Shown piece after piece: positions 32,554 through 40,896 of a DNA stretch of 64,000 nt. The stretch comes from Leucobacter chromiiresistens (lineage in GTDB: Bacteria; Actinomycetota; Actinomycetes; Actinomycetales; Microbacteriaceae): NCBI RefSeq assembly GCF_900102345.1, contig NZ_FNKB01000001.1, positions 1,116,001 to 1,180,000 of the forward strand. Direction: 5' to 3'. The notes below the pieces were generated by a model that had not been told where the DNA came from, did not search any database, and was given only the letters and a program-made list of their open reading frames with translations. The position numbers were made by a program, and so were the translations under genes. Position 1 is the stretch's first letter. Every line of letters begins with the position of its first letter.

Positions 32554-33948
32554 GTGCACCAGAGCAACACGAGCGCGACCAGCGAGAGCGAACTGCACAT
32601 CACGAACCCGAGCGACGGCACCAGCGTCGGAAGCGCCGCGATCACGAGCGAGCGGGAGATCCGCGCACTCGTGCAGGGTGCCCGCGAGGCCTTCCCGGCC
32701 TGGCGCGCCACGGCGCCGGCGCAGCGCGGCCAGGCGCTGCGTGCGGCGGCGCGCGCCCTCGCCGAGCACGAGGGCGAGGTCGCCGATCTGCACCATCGCG
32801 AGACCGGCCGCGACCTGGAGGGCGCCCTCGGGGGCGTGCGGGCGGCCGTCGACACGCTGCTGCAGTACTCCGAGCTCGCGCCGGTGCACCGCGGGCGCAG
32901 CCTGCTGGGGCCCGGAACCGCGCTCGACGTCATGCGCCCCGAGCCGAGGGGTGTCGCCGCGATCGTCACGCCGTGGAACGATCCCGTCGCGGTGAGCGCC
33001 GGTCTCATCGGCGCCGCGCTGGCGATGGGCAACACCGTCGTGCACAAGCCGAGCGAGCGGTGCCCGCACCTGGGTGCCCTGCTGGGGGCCGTGCTCGGCG
33101 AGCACCTGCCCGCCGGCGTGCTCGCCACGGTGACGGGCGGCGCCCGCGAGGGGGAGATGCTCGTCGCCTCGACGGAGATCGATCTCGTCGCGCACGTGGG
33201 TTCCACGCACGCGGGCGAGCGGATCGCGCGCAGCGTCGCACTCACGGGCGCGCACCTGGTGCGCGAGAACGGCGGCAACGACGCGCTCATCGTCGACGCG
33301 GGCGTGCCCGTGCAGTGGGCCGCCGAGCAGGCGGCGATCGGCGCCTTCACGAACAGCGGCCAGATCTGCACGTCGGTGGAGCGGATCTTCGTGCACCGGG
33401 ATGTGGCCGAGGCGTTCATCGACGCGCTCGCCGCAGAGGCGGAGCGCTGGACGGCGGAGGGGCGCGTGGTGCCGCTCGTCGATGAGCGGATGCGCGAGTC
33501 CGTGCACGACCAGGTGCGGGCCGCGGTGGATCGGGGCGCCCGGGCGCTCGTGGGCGGTGCCGTGCCGGAGGGGGCGGGGAGCGCGTACCCGGCGACGGTG
33601 CTCGTGGACGTCACGCCCGAGATGACGGTGATGCGCGAGGAGACGTTCGGGCCGGTCGCCCCCGTGATGGTCGTCGCCGACTTCGCGGAGGCGCTGGAGC
33701 GCGCGTCCGCCGACGAGTACGGGCTGTCGGCGTCGGTGCTGACCCCTCGGCTCGATCACGCGCACGAGGCGATCGACCGCTTGGCGGTGGGCACCGTCAA
33801 GATCAATCACGTCTTCGGCGGCGCACCGGGCGGAGCGGCGCAGCCGCGCGGCCGGAGCGGCGCGGGGTTCGGGTACGGGCCGGAGCTGCTCGACGAGATG
33901 TCGACGATGAAGGTGGCCCATCTGGAGGCCATTCCCGGCATGGAGTGA
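32554..33948 (+). CDS. Aldehyde dehydrogenase family protein
   Basis: This 464-residue NAD(P)-dependent aldehyde dehydrogenase has the catalytic cysteine in FTNSGQICTSVERIFVHRDV, the general base Glu in LVRENGGNDALIVDAGVP and the cofactor-side motifs AAIVTPWNDPVAVSAG and VVHKPSERCPHLGA. The C-terminal part has EETFGPVAPVMVV and GTVKINHVFGGAPGGAAQPR. Most relatives read ELGGK/N at the base, so ENGGND is a slight variant. The start GTG follows GGAAGGGACC. It lies 113 bp downstream of the ThDP enzyme gene on the same strand. Substrate is unknown. Confidence 0.88.
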   Translation: MHQSNTSATSESELHITNPSDGTSVGSAAITSEREIRALVQGAREAFPAWRATAPAQRGQALRAAARALAEHEGEVADLHHRETGRDLEGALGGVRAAVDTLLQYSELAPVHRGRSLLGPGTALDVMRPEPRGVAAIVTPWNDPVAVSAGLIGAALAMGNTVVHKPSERCPHLGALLGAVLGEHLPAGVLATVTGGAREGEMLVASTEIDLVAHVGSTHAGERIARSVALTGAHLVRENGGNDALIVDAGVPVQWAAEQAAIGAFTNSGQICTSVERIFVHRDVAEAFIDALAAEAERWTAEGRVVPLVDERMRESVHDQVRAAVDRGARALVGGAVPEGAGSAYPATVLVDVTPEMTVMREETFGPVAPVMVVADFAEALERASADEYGLSASVLTPRLDHAHEAIDRLAVGTVKINHVFGGAPGGAAQPRGRSGAGFGYGPELLDEMSTMKVAHLEAIPGME

Positions 33949-33975
33949 GCCGGAGGGCCCTCCCGAGACGATCGA

Positions 33976-34028
33976 GCCCCGAGCGGTGCATCCGGTTCCC
34001 CATCGGGGTCGGGTGCGCCGCTCGGGGC
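33976..34028. terminator. Bidirectional hairpin between convergent genes
   Basis: GCCCCGAGCGG (33976-33986) pairs perfectly with CCGCTCGGGGC (34018-34028). The inner segment CCCCATCGGGG can add a second stem. It separates the aldehyde dehydrogenase and the convergent CsbD-like gene. Confidence 0.62.
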
Positions 34029-34053
34029 GCGGTCGTGCGTATCGCCGGGCTGG

Positions 34054-34224
34054 CTACTTCAGCGCGTCCTTGCCCTTCTCGGCGGCCTGCTTGAGGTCTG
34101 CCTTCGCCTGATCGGCGCGGCCCTCGGCCTCGAGCTTCTCGTTGCCCGTCGCCTTGCCGACCGTCTCCTTGGCCTTGCCCGTGAATTCTTCGGCCGCGTT
34201 CTTGATCTTGTCGTCGAGTCCCAC
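34054..34224 (-). CDS. CsbD-like small stress protein
   Basis: On the minus strand a GTG-started frame encodes 56 residues: a start GLDDKIKNAAEEFTGKAKET, then VGKATGNEKLEAEGRADQAK and an end in QAAEKGKDALK. This is the typical highly charged CsbD/UPF0337 sequence, natively extended and induced by general stress in other bacteria. AAAGGGGA lies just upstream of the GTG. The palindrome at 34305-34317 is in its upstream region, shared with the divergent ferrochelatase gene. Confidence 0.87.
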   Translation of the reverse strand: MGLDDKIKNAAEEFTGKAKETVGKATGNEKLEAEGRADQAKADLKQAAEKGKDALK

Positions 34225-34304
34225 GATGTTCCCCTTTCGTCGGTTGGATCGAGCACGAGCTCGAGCGCGATGCCGTCATCACGTTCCAACAATTACTTTG
34301 TAAC

Positions 34305-34317
34305 ACACTAACTGTGT
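34305..34317. promoter_or_regulatory. ACAC-N5-GTGT palindrome in divergent region
   Basis: ACAC (34305-34308), five bases, GTGT (34314-34317), followed by AA. It lies in the AT-rich interval between the CsbD-like gene and ferrochelatase. The same arrangement occurs at 40341-40353 before a MarR gene. Candidate MarR-type operator. Confidence 0.45.
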
Positions 34318-34426
34318 AATTCACAGTGCAATCGGGGTCGGCGCGGCGCGCGGCTGGGACGGCTGCCAGGATCGGCCATAGATCAGATCTATGCTGAGGG
34401 GAGCAGGTTTGACGGGAGGAATCCAC

Positions 34427-35686
34427 ATGAACAGCACTGACGCACCTGGAGGCGGAAGCACCTCGACGGCAGCCGGGTACCGGCCCACGGGGCGCCGGGA
34501 GACGAAGCCGGCCGCAGCCACCTCGGTGCACTTCGCGCCGGGCGCGCGGGTGCCGAATGCGACTCCCGCGACGCAAGACGGGCCCGAGCACACGACGGAG
34601 CCCTTCGCCTACGACGCGATCCTGCTCTCCGGGTTCGGCGGGCCGGAGGGGCAGGACGACGTGCTCCCCTTCCTGCGCAACGTGACCCGCGGCCGCGGCA
34701 TCCCCGACGAGCGTCTGGAGGAGGTGGCGCACCACTACCGCCACTTCGGCGGCGTCAGCCCCATCAACGATCACAACCGCGAGCTGCTCGCGGCGCTCCG
34801 CGCCCGGCTCCAGGAGGCGGGCATCGACCTGCCGGTCTACTGGGGCAATCGCAACTGGGCGCCCTACCTCGACGAGGCGCTCGAGCAGGCCGCCGCCGAC
34901 GGGGTGCGCACGATGCTCGCGATCCCGACCAGTGCGTACTCGTCGTACTCCTCGTGCCGCCAGTACCGGGAGGACTGGGCGGATGCTCTCGAGAGCGCCG
35001 GTCTGCAGCAGACCCTGAGCATCGACAAGGTGCGTCAGTTCTTCTCGCACCCCGGATTCCTGCAGCCGTTCGTCGAGGGCGTGCGCGCCGGCGTCGCGCA
35101 GGCGCTCGCAGCCGGCCACGGCGCCGAGCAGGTCGAGATCATGTTCACGACGCACAGCATCCCGACGGCGGATGCCGCGCTCTCGGGCGCGGGGCTCTTC
35201 GCCGACACCGAGGGCGGCGGGTACGCCGCGCAGCACCTGGCCGCCGCGGCCGAGATCATCGAGCAGGCCGCACCCGAGATCTCCTGGCAGCTCGTGTACC
35301 AGTCGCGCTCGGGCCCGCCCTCGCAGCCGTGGCTCGAGCCCGACATCAACGACGCGATCGGCGAGCTCGAGGGCCGATCCGCGGTGGTGATCGTGCCGCT
35401 CGGCTTCGTGAGCGACCACATGGAGGTCATGTGGGATCTCGACGAGGAGGCGACCGAGACGGCGACGGAGCGCGGCCTCTGGGTCACGCGCGTGCCCACT
35501 CCCGGAGTGCACCCCGCGTTCGTCGGGGCGCTCGTCGATCTCGTGCAGGAGCGCATCGAGGGCCGGCCCGCGAGCGAGCGCGCCAATGCCACCTCGATCG
35601 GGCCCTGGTTCGACGTGTGCAGGCCGGGGTGCTGCGAGAACCCGCGCCTCGGGTTCAAGCCGGCGATCGCGGGCCTGCAGCCCTGA
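34427..35686 (+). CDS. hemH: Ferrochelatase (coproporphyrin-dependent type)
   Basis: This 419-residue enzyme inserts iron into the porphyrin in haem synthesis, probably into coproporphyrin III as in other Gram-positives. Conserved blocks are AILLSGFGGPEGQDDVLPFL, HHYRHFGGVSPINDHN, VYWGNRNWAPYLDEAL, the SAYSSYSSCRQYREDW segment, the metal-site histidine in IMFTTHSIPTADAA and the acidic VIVPLGFVSDHMEVMWDLDE. A Ser/Thr/Pro-rich N-terminal extension of about 60 residues is unusual. The end has a cysteine cluster (VCRPGCCENPRLG), which fits actinobacterial ferrochelatases that carry a [2Fe-2S] cluster. The start ATG follows GGGAGGA. Other haem genes are not adjacent. Confidence 0.93.
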   Translation: MNSTDAPGGGSTSTAAGYRPTGRRETKPAAATSVHFAPGARVPNATPATQDGPEHTTEPFAYDAILLSGFGGPEGQDDVLPFLRNVTRGRGIPDERLEEVAHHYRHFGGVSPINDHNRELLAALRARLQEAGIDLPVYWGNRNWAPYLDEALEQAAADGVRTMLAIPTSAYSSYSSCRQYREDWADALESAGLQQTLSIDKVRQFFSHPGFLQPFVEGVRAGVAQALAAGHGAEQVEIMFTTHSIPTADAALSGAGLFADTEGGGYAAQHLAAAAEIIEQAAPEISWQLVYQSRSGPPSQPWLEPDINDAIGELEGRSAVVIVPLGFVSDHMEVMWDLDEEATETATERGLWVTRVPTPGVHPAFVGALVDLVQERIEGRPASERANATSIGPWFDVCRPGCCENPRLGFKPAIAGLQP

Positions 35687-36005
35687 TCGCGCGGCCGCCG
35701 CGCCGGCCCATCGTGCGTGGGAAGGAGCGCCGTCGTGCTCGCTGAGGCGAGTGCGGCGGCGCTCCGCCGTATCCGCTGCCGTGTCGGCGATCGGCGCAAG
35801 TTTGGACGGCGTTTAAGATAGAATTAAAGTCAACTTCTGACCTTTCTCGGCGCGTCGCGCGACGTGCGCCCTACCATGTGTCACGCTACGTGGGGAGTCG
35901 GTGACGGCGACTTCGGTCCGTGGACCCGGAATTCGGGATCGCGGCGCCCGATCAATGGCGCACCGGCAGACCTCTGCGAGCCGCGCGCACGAGGGGAGAC
36001 CAGCG
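35687..36005. other. Intergenic region with AT-rich promoter-like stretch
   Basis: These 319 bases lie after ferrochelatase. The section 35805-35850 (TTTAAGATAGAATTAAAGTC and onward) is strikingly AT-rich and likely holds the promoter of the small gene at 36006. I see no terminator hairpin of note and no further gene. Confidence 0.4.
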
Positions 36006-36236
36006 TTGCAGTACCCGATGAGCCCGAGCGAGCTCGCCGAAGAACTCGGCCACAACCCGGGGGTGCACCCCGGGCACCGAGTCCGCAAGTTCTTGCGCCT
36101 GCGCTACCCCGACCACCCGAGTCACCAGCCCTGGCTGCTCGACAAGGAGATGGCCGACGCGGTGCGCGCGCACTTCGAGGTGCGCAATCACTTCGACCGC
36201 CGCGCCGGTCGCCGCCCGCGCCTGCTCGACCGCTGA
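36006..36236 (+). CDS. Small conserved-looking protein, unknown function
   Basis: A 76-residue product is proposed from a TTG start with GGGGAGA nine bases upstream; an ATG at 36018 is the alternative. It reads SPSELAEELGHNPGVHPGHR then VRKFLRLRYPDHPSHQPW and ends in a basic tail (RRAGRRPRLLDR). The first part looks like a helix-turn-helix-like segment with positively charged surface, so DNA or RNA binding is conceivable. I do not recognise a named family. Confidence 0.55.
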   Translation: MQYPMSPSELAEELGHNPGVHPGHRVRKFLRLRYPDHPSHQPWLLDKEMADAVRAHFEVRNHFDRRAGRRPRLLDR

Positions 36237-36341
36237 CGCACTGAAACGCGAACGCGCCGACGGGCGGAAGCGCACGCTCACGCGCGGACGCGCTCACGTG
36301 CAGGCACGCTGAAGCGCCGTCGTGCGGGGCGCGTTCGCGCC

Positions 36342-36836
36342 CTACGCGACGTCGTTGAGCGCCGCCGTGAGGCTGGCGAGCACGCGACTCGTCGTCTCGG
36401 CGTCTGCACGAGAGATGCTGTTCGCCGCCGAGATCAGCGCCGCATGGTGCTCCTCGAACGCCGCATCGACCTCGTTGATCGCGACTCCCGTCGGCTTCAG
36501 GAAGCGCGCGCGGCGATCGGTCGGGTGCGGGTCGCGCGTCACCAGCGACTTCTTCACCAGGCGATCGATGACGTTGGTGACGTTCGCGCTCGAGGTGTTC
36601 AGCATGGTGATGAGGTCTTTGGGGCTGATCGGCTGCCCGCTGCGGTCGGCCTGCACGATGTAGCGCAGCGCCCGCAGATCCTGACTGTGCAGCCCCGAGT
36701 GGTCGAGGGAGCGAGCCTCCTGGCGCTGCTGCGCCCCTCTGAGCTGCTGCATCGCGGTGATGAGCGATCGGGCGGACTCGGTGATGGGCTCGGCGGAGTA
36801 CAGGTGCTCCTCTTCGCTGCTGACGATGTTCTTCAC
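36342..36836 (-). CDS. MarR-family regulator, copy 1
   Basis: This 164-residue protein has a winged helix: LRALRYIVQADRSGQPISPK leads into the recognition part LITMLNTSSANVTNVIDRLV and the wing KKSLVTRDPHPTDRRARFLK. N- and C-terminal dimer helices flank it. It closely resembles the regulator at 40399-40896 (shared TSSANVTNV.DRLVK, SL..SGL, HPTDRRA), so the two are paralogues. It lies upstream of the BLUF gene pair on the same strand orientation and is probably autoregulated. The effector is unknown. Confidence 0.87.
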   Translation of the reverse strand: MKNIVSSEEEHLYSAEPITESARSLITAMQQLRGAQQRQEARSLDHSGLHSQDLRALRYIVQADRSGQPISPKDLITMLNTSSANVTNVIDRLVKKSLVTRDPHPTDRRARFLKPTGVAINEVDAAFEEHHAALISAANSISRADAETTSRVLASLTAALNDVA

Positions 36837-36956
36837 AACACTTCCTTACCGCGCCTGAGATTGGCCCCCCGACCAGTTTAGGTCAGATTTTAATACAGTT
36901 CGCGACAAGTACAGGATGCGCAAGAATCGGTTCGCGCGCCGTAGGGATCGCGGCCC

Positions 36957-37412
36957 TCAGCTCTCCGTGCGCACCTTGAACCAGAAGACGAGCTCGCGCG
37001 CGGCTCGCGCAGTCGTCGCATCGTCGGCGCCCCGCTCCAGATCCGTGAACGTGTCGCGGAACCCCTCGGGCACCGGCCCCGCGGTCGGGCGCATGCGCCG
37101 GTATCCCATCGTCCAACTGGAGAACTGCCGCTGCGCGATGGGCTCGTCGATGAGCACGCGCACGTCGGTGTGGCGCGCATCGGCCGAGATGTCGGCCATG
37201 AGCTCCGCGAGCCGCGGCTCGGGGCCCTCGAGGAACTGCACGAAGCTGCCGTCGCGGTACGACAGCATGCCGGTGATACCCAGCGCTGCGTTCCGGGCGC
37301 GCGCCTGCTGCAGCAGCGCGTCGAGCTCGTCGTCGGTGAACGGGCGGGCGGCGACGCTCGTGTAGACCACCGAACGCACCGTCTCCGCGCCCGCTTCGGG
37401 CGTCGCAGTCAT
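36957..37412 (-). CDS. BLUF-domain blue-light sensor protein
   Basis: This 151-residue single BLUF domain binds FAD. The photoactive residues are in place with family spacing: Tyr17 in RSVVYTSVAARPF, Asn41 in ARARNAALGITGMLSYRDG, Gln59 in SFVQFLEGPEP, and a Trp in QRQFSSWTMGYRR. The gaps of 24 and 18 residues equal those of AppA. There is no output domain, so signalling must go through a partner, as in short BLUF proteins such as PixD. The start is the ATG at 37410-37412, 10 bp after the stop of the upstream 79-residue gene, implying one transcript. Two paralogous MarR genes lie nearby as possible targets. Confidence 0.92.
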   Translation of the reverse strand: MTATPEAGAETVRSVVYTSVAARPFTDDELDALLQQARARNAALGITGMLSYRDGSFVQFLEGPEPRLAELMADISADARHTDVRVLIDEPIAQRQFSSWTMGYRRMRPTAGPVPEGFRDTFTDLERGADDATTARAARELVFWFKVRTES

Positions 37413-37422
37413 GCCGTCCACG

Positions 37423-37662
37423 TCACGCAGCTCCGTCCTGCTCGAGCACGGGCACCGCGCCGTCGCGCAGCGCCGCCATCGCGCCGTCGAGTTCCGCGAA
37501 CTGCCCGATGGGGCGCGAGAACTGGTTGCAGACCACATACATGCCCGACGACTCGACATCGATGAACCCGAGGAATTCGCCATCGCGGCTCCCCACGAAG
37601 AAGTCGTCCTCGATCCGCGCCCAGGTGATCGCACCCGGCAGACCGCTCGTAGTGACGCTCAT
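37423..37662 (-). CDS. Small protein of unknown function upstream of BLUF gene
   Basis: This 79-residue soluble protein starts MSVTTSGLPG with AAAGG upstream. It has a compact beta-rich pattern (ITWARIEDDFFVGSRDGEFL, GFIDVESSGMYVVCNQFSRP) and ends AALRDGAVPVLEQDGAA. I do not recognise the family. Its tight linkage to the BLUF gene makes it a candidate signalling partner, which is inference only. Confidence 0.7.
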   Translation of the reverse strand: MSVTTSGLPGAITWARIEDDFFVGSRDGEFLGFIDVESSGMYVVCNQFSRPIGQFAELDGAMAALRDGAVPVLEQDGAA

Positions 37663-37793
37663 TGCTTGCCTTTCACAGATGCCATCGACACGAGGTCGCA
37701 CAGAACGCGATGGGCGGCGAGGAGACGACGGAACGCGTCTGCCGCCATCATAACGGCGGCATCCCGCCGCGCACAGGGGCGAGAACCGGCGGC

Positions 37794-38825
37794 GTGCTCC
37801 GCGGTCGGGTCGCGATCGTACTCCGGCACCCGGCTTGTGACGCGCGCGCGAGCGCGATACCGTCGCTCACGAGCACCATCACACCGGGCGGCGCAGCGCC
37901 GTCGGGCAGGGCGCGGCACCGCGCCGCCGAGAGTTCGGGGGACACGACGAACGCGAGAGCGGCAACTCCGGAGAGCGCGGATGCGGCGCAGCTCCATGCC
38001 GGGCCCCGGCGGGGCGGGCTGCTGCGGCGCCTCGGGTGGTGGATCGCGGACTACGCCTACGCGCTCCGCTGGCAGGCCCGTGCGCTCTGGGACCGCTCCG
38101 GTCCGCGCGACTTCCTGAGCGGGTCGGGGTGCCCCGTCGTCGTGATCCCCGGCGTCTACGAGCCGTGGCGGTTCATGCTTCCGCTGATCCGCCGCCTCCA
38201 CCGCGACGGGCACCCGGTGCACGTGCTCGACCCGCTGCGCAACAATCGCGTTCCGGTCGTCGAGGGCGCCCGGATCGTGGACGACTACCTCGCCGCCGCC
38301 GGGCTCGCCGACGTCGTGCTGCTCGCGCACAGCAAGGGCGGCCTCATCGGCAAGCACGTGATGGCGTTCGGGCGGCAGGCCGAGCGGGTGCGCGGCATGG
38401 TGGCCGTCGCCGCGCCCTTCGGGGGCTCCCGGTACGCGCGCTACCTGCTGGGGCGCACGCTGCGGGCCTTCTCGCCCGTCGACCCGACGATCGTGCTCCT
38501 CGCCGAGGCGCCCGACGCGAACAGCCGCATCGTCTCCGTCTACGCGCGGTTCGACCCGCACATCCCCGAGGGCAGCGAACTCGCCGGGGCGCGCAACGTG
38601 CCGGTCGACACCGGCGGGCACTTCCGCATTCTCGCCAATGTCAAGACCGTCGCGGCTGTGCGCGAAGCAGCGGATCATGGGTGGGGTGCGCCGGGGTGCA
38701 GTGCCCCGGGCGGAACCTGCGGGGGTGCGGATGAACAGCAGTGCAGATCGGTCCGAGGAGAACCACGAGGGGCTCAGCGCGCCGACGGGGCAGGAGGAGG
38801 CGCTCCGCGCGATCCCTCGCGATGA
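37794..38825 (+). CDS. Alpha/beta-hydrolase (lipase-like)
   Basis: The hydrolase core runs from VVVIPGVYEPWRFMLPLIRR through the nucleophile elbow VVLLAHSKGGLIGKHVMAFG to a histidine in NVPVDTGGHFRILANVKTV. Aspartates in DPTIVLLAEAPDANSRIV are plausible third members of the triad. It resembles triacylglycerol lipase/PGAP1-like esterases. The true start is uncertain: the frame is open from 37662, and the GTG at 37794 with AGGGGCGAG upstream is a reasonable choice. The last ~30 codons overlap the next gene and have poor codon bias. It is divergent from the BLUF transcript. Confidence 0.76.
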   Translation: MLRGRVAIVLRHPACDARASAIPSLTSTITPGGAAPSGRARHRAAESSGDTTNARAATPESADAAQLHAGPRRGGLLRRLGWWIADYAYALRWQARALWDRSGPRDFLSGSGCPVVVIPGVYEPWRFMLPLIRRLHRDGHPVHVLDPLRNNRVPVVEGARIVDDYLAAAGLADVVLLAHSKGGLIGKHVMAFGRQAERVRGMVAVAAPFGGSRYARYLLGRTLRAFSPVDPTIVLLAEAPDANSRIVSVYARFDPHIPEGSELAGARNVPVDTGGHFRILANVKTVAAVREAADHGWGAPGCSAPGGTCGGADEQQCRSVRGEPRGAQRADGAGGGAPRDPSR

Positions 38826-40335
38826 CGGAACGATGCCGCGCGTGCTCGTACTGGGCGCCACCGGCTACCTCGGCGGCCGACTCATGCCGCGACTGCTGAA
38901 CGCCGGCTACCGGGTGCGCACGCTCTCGCGCTCCGAGGAGCGCATCCGCGCGTACCCGTGGTCGGATGAGACCGAGATCGAGGTGGGCGACGCGAGCGAC
39001 CGCGAGGCGATGACCCGCGCGGTGCGCGACGTCGACATCATCGTGTACCTCGTGCACTCGATGTCGAGCGGGGCGAAGTTCGCCGAGAAGGATCGCGAGA
39101 TCGCCGAGAACGTCGCCGCCCGTGCGCGCGACGCCGGGGTGTCGCGCATCGTCTACCTCGGCGGCCTGCACCCCGAGGGGGTGCGCCTCTCGCCGCACCT
39201 CGCGTCTCGCGCGGAGGTGGGGGAGATCCTGCTCGCCTCGGGGGTGCCGACGCTCGAGCTGCAGGCCGGCGTCGTGATCGGATCGGGATCGGCGTCGTTC
39301 GAGATGGTGCGGCATCTCACCGAGGTGCTGCCCTACATGCCCGCGCCGAAGTGGGTGCGCAACTTCATCCAGCCGATCGCGGTGCGCGACGTGCTGCACT
39401 ACCTGCTCGCCGCCGCCCGCGTCGAGCAGGACGTGAACCGCGCGCTCGACATCGGCGGCCCCGATGTGCTGCGGTACGGGCAGATGATGAACGGGTACGC
39501 CGTCGAGGCGGGGCTGCCGCAGCGCGGCATCGCGTCGCTGCCGGTGCTGACGCCGCGGCTCGCCTCGCACTGGGTGGGCCTCGTGACTCCCGTGCCGACC
39601 TCGATCGCGCGCCCGCTCGTCGAGTCGCTGCAGCACCGGTGCGTCATGCAGAACCACGATGTCGACGCGCTCCTGCCGAAGCCCGAGCACGGGCTGACGT
39701 CGTACCGGGAGGCGGTGCGGCTCGCGCTCGGGCGCATCGAGCTCGACCGGGTCGAGACGAGCTGGGTCGACGCCCGCGTGACCGCCCCCAGCGAGCCGCT
39801 GCCGAGCGACCCGGAGTGGGCGGGCCGCACCGTCTTCACCGATCAGCGGGAGCGCGAGACGACGGCGTCGCCGGAGGCGGTGTGGTCGGTCATCACGCAG
39901 ATCGGCGGCGAGACCGGGTGGTACTCGTCGCCGCGGCTCTGGGCGCTGCGCGGGTGGTACGACCGCATCACGGGCGGCGTCGGGCTGCAGCGCGGGCGGC
40001 GCTCGCGCACGCGGCTCGTCGTCGGCGACGCGGTCGACGTGTGGCGGGTGGAGACGATCGAGCCGGGCCGGCTGCTCCGCTTCCGCGCCGAGATGCGGGT
40101 GCCGGGCCTCGCCTGGCTCGAACTGTCGGTGGAGCCGACCGCGCAGGGGTCGATCTATCGGCAGCGCGCGGTGTTCTTCCCGCGCGGGCTCGCGGGGCGG
40201 CTGTACTGGCTCGCGATGCTGCCGTTCCACGGCCTGATCTTCAGCGGGATGGTCGCCCGCATCGTGGGGCTCGCCGAGGGGGAGCGCCCCGTCCGTGCGG
40301 CGCGCGCCGAGGCGGGGGTGTCTGCAGGCGAGTAG
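38731..40335 (+). CDS. NAD(P)-binding (NmrA/SDR-like) protein with SRPBCC-type C-terminal domain
   Basis: This is a two-domain protein. An N-terminal Rossmann fold (VLVLGATGYLGGRLMPRLLN, RTLSRSEERIRAYPWSDETE, VDIIVYLVHSM, GVSRIVYLGGLHPEG) continues to about residue 335. A C-terminal DUF2867/SRPBCC-like domain starts near TVFTDQRERETTASPEAVWS and includes GGETGWYSSPRLWALRGWYD. The usual TGxxGxxG dinucleotide motif is present. Predicted role: NAD(P)-dependent reductase or isomerase of a hydrophobic substrate. The start is either ATG 38731, whose codon use is coding-like but overlaps the hydrolase gene, or ATG 38833 directly before the Rossmann fold. Confidence 0.82.
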   Translation: MNSSADRSEENHEGLSAPTGQEEALRAIPRDDGTMPRVLVLGATGYLGGRLMPRLLNAGYRVRTLSRSEERIRAYPWSDETEIEVGDASDREAMTRAVRDVDIIVYLVHSMSSGAKFAEKDREIAENVAARARDAGVSRIVYLGGLHPEGVRLSPHLASRAEVGEILLASGVPTLELQAGVVIGSGSASFEMVRHLTEVLPYMPAPKWVRNFIQPIAVRDVLHYLLAAARVEQDVNRALDIGGPDVLRYGQMMNGYAVEAGLPQRGIASLPVLTPRLASHWVGLVTPVPTSIARPLVESLQHRCVMQNHDVDALLPKPEHGLTSYREAVRLALGRIELDRVETSWVDARVTAPSEPLPSDPEWAGRTVFTDQRERETTASPEAVWSVITQIGGETGWYSSPRLWALRGWYDRITGGVGLQRGRRSRTRLVVGDAVDVWRVETIEPGRLLRFRAEMRVPGLAWLELSVEPTAQGSIYRQRAVFFPRGLAGRLYWLAMLPFHGLIFSGMVARIVGLAEGERPVRAARAEAGVSAGE

Positions 40336-40340
40336 ATTGC

Positions 40341-40353
40341 ACACGAGTTGTGT
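40341..40353. promoter_or_regulatory. ACAC-N5-GTGT palindrome before MarR gene
   Basis: ACAC (40341-40344), five bases, GTGT (40350-40353), then AA, located six bases after the preceding stop and 46 bp before the MarR start. The same motif occurs at 34305-34317. Autoregulatory operator is the likely reading. Confidence 0.5.
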
Positions 40354-40398
40354 AAAATACCGTGTATTGCAGTGGCAGCGCGCCGGAGGGGGGAGACC

Positions 40399-40896
40399 AT
40401 GCCGCAGAGCATCATCGCCAATGAGGCCGAGCACCTGTACGCCGCAGGGCCGGCCACCGAGGCGGGGCAGCGCCTCTCCGCCGCCCTCCTCCGCATGCGC
40501 CGAGCCGAGCAGAGGCAGGAGGCGCGATCCCTCGGCCGGTCCGGGCTCTCCGGCCTCGACCTGCGGGCGCTGCGCTACCTCGTGCAGGCCGACCGCGACG
40601 GCCGCGACCTCGGGCCGAAAGACCTCGTCGGCATGCTCGGCACGTCGAGCGCGAACGTGACCAACGTCGTCGACCGTCTCGTGAAGCGGCAGCTGGTCGC
40701 GCGCGTCGAGCACCCCACCGATCGGCGCGCGCACCACCTGCGCCCGACGGAGGCGGCGTTCAGCGACGTCGATGCGATCTTCATGCGGCACCACGCTGCG
40801 CTGGTCTCCGAGATCGACGTCATCGACGCGGAGGAGGCGGGAGCGGCCGCTCGCGTGCTGGAGCGGCTCACCCGCGCCCTCGACGCGCTCGACTGA
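40399..40896 (+). CDS. MarR-family regulator, copy 2
   Basis: This 165-residue regulator starts at MPQSIIANEAEHLYAAGPAT with GGGGGGAGA upstream. The winged helix is DLRALRYLVQADRDGRDLGP, then LVGMLGTSSANVTNVVDRLV and the wing KRQLVARVEHPTDRRAHHLR. It is clearly paralogous to the protein at 36342-36836. Its promoter region holds the ACAC-N5-GTGT palindrome. It closes the neighbourhood of BLUF sensor, hydrolase and NAD(P)-binding protein. Confidence 0.88.
   Translation: MPQSIIANEAEHLYAAGPATEAGQRLSAALLRMRRAEQRQEARSLGRSGLSGLDLRALRYLVQADRDGRDLGPKDLVGMLGTSSANVTNVVDRLVKRQLVARVEHPTDRRAHHLRPTEAAFSDVDAIFMRHHAALVSEIDVIDAEEAGAAARVLERLTRALDALD

Noticed and set aside
33803..35512. 569-codon minus-strand frame across csbD and hemH
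   Set aside because: It crosses the clearly coding ferrochelatase gene antisense and reads the CsbD-like gene in a different frame; its product is low-complexity.
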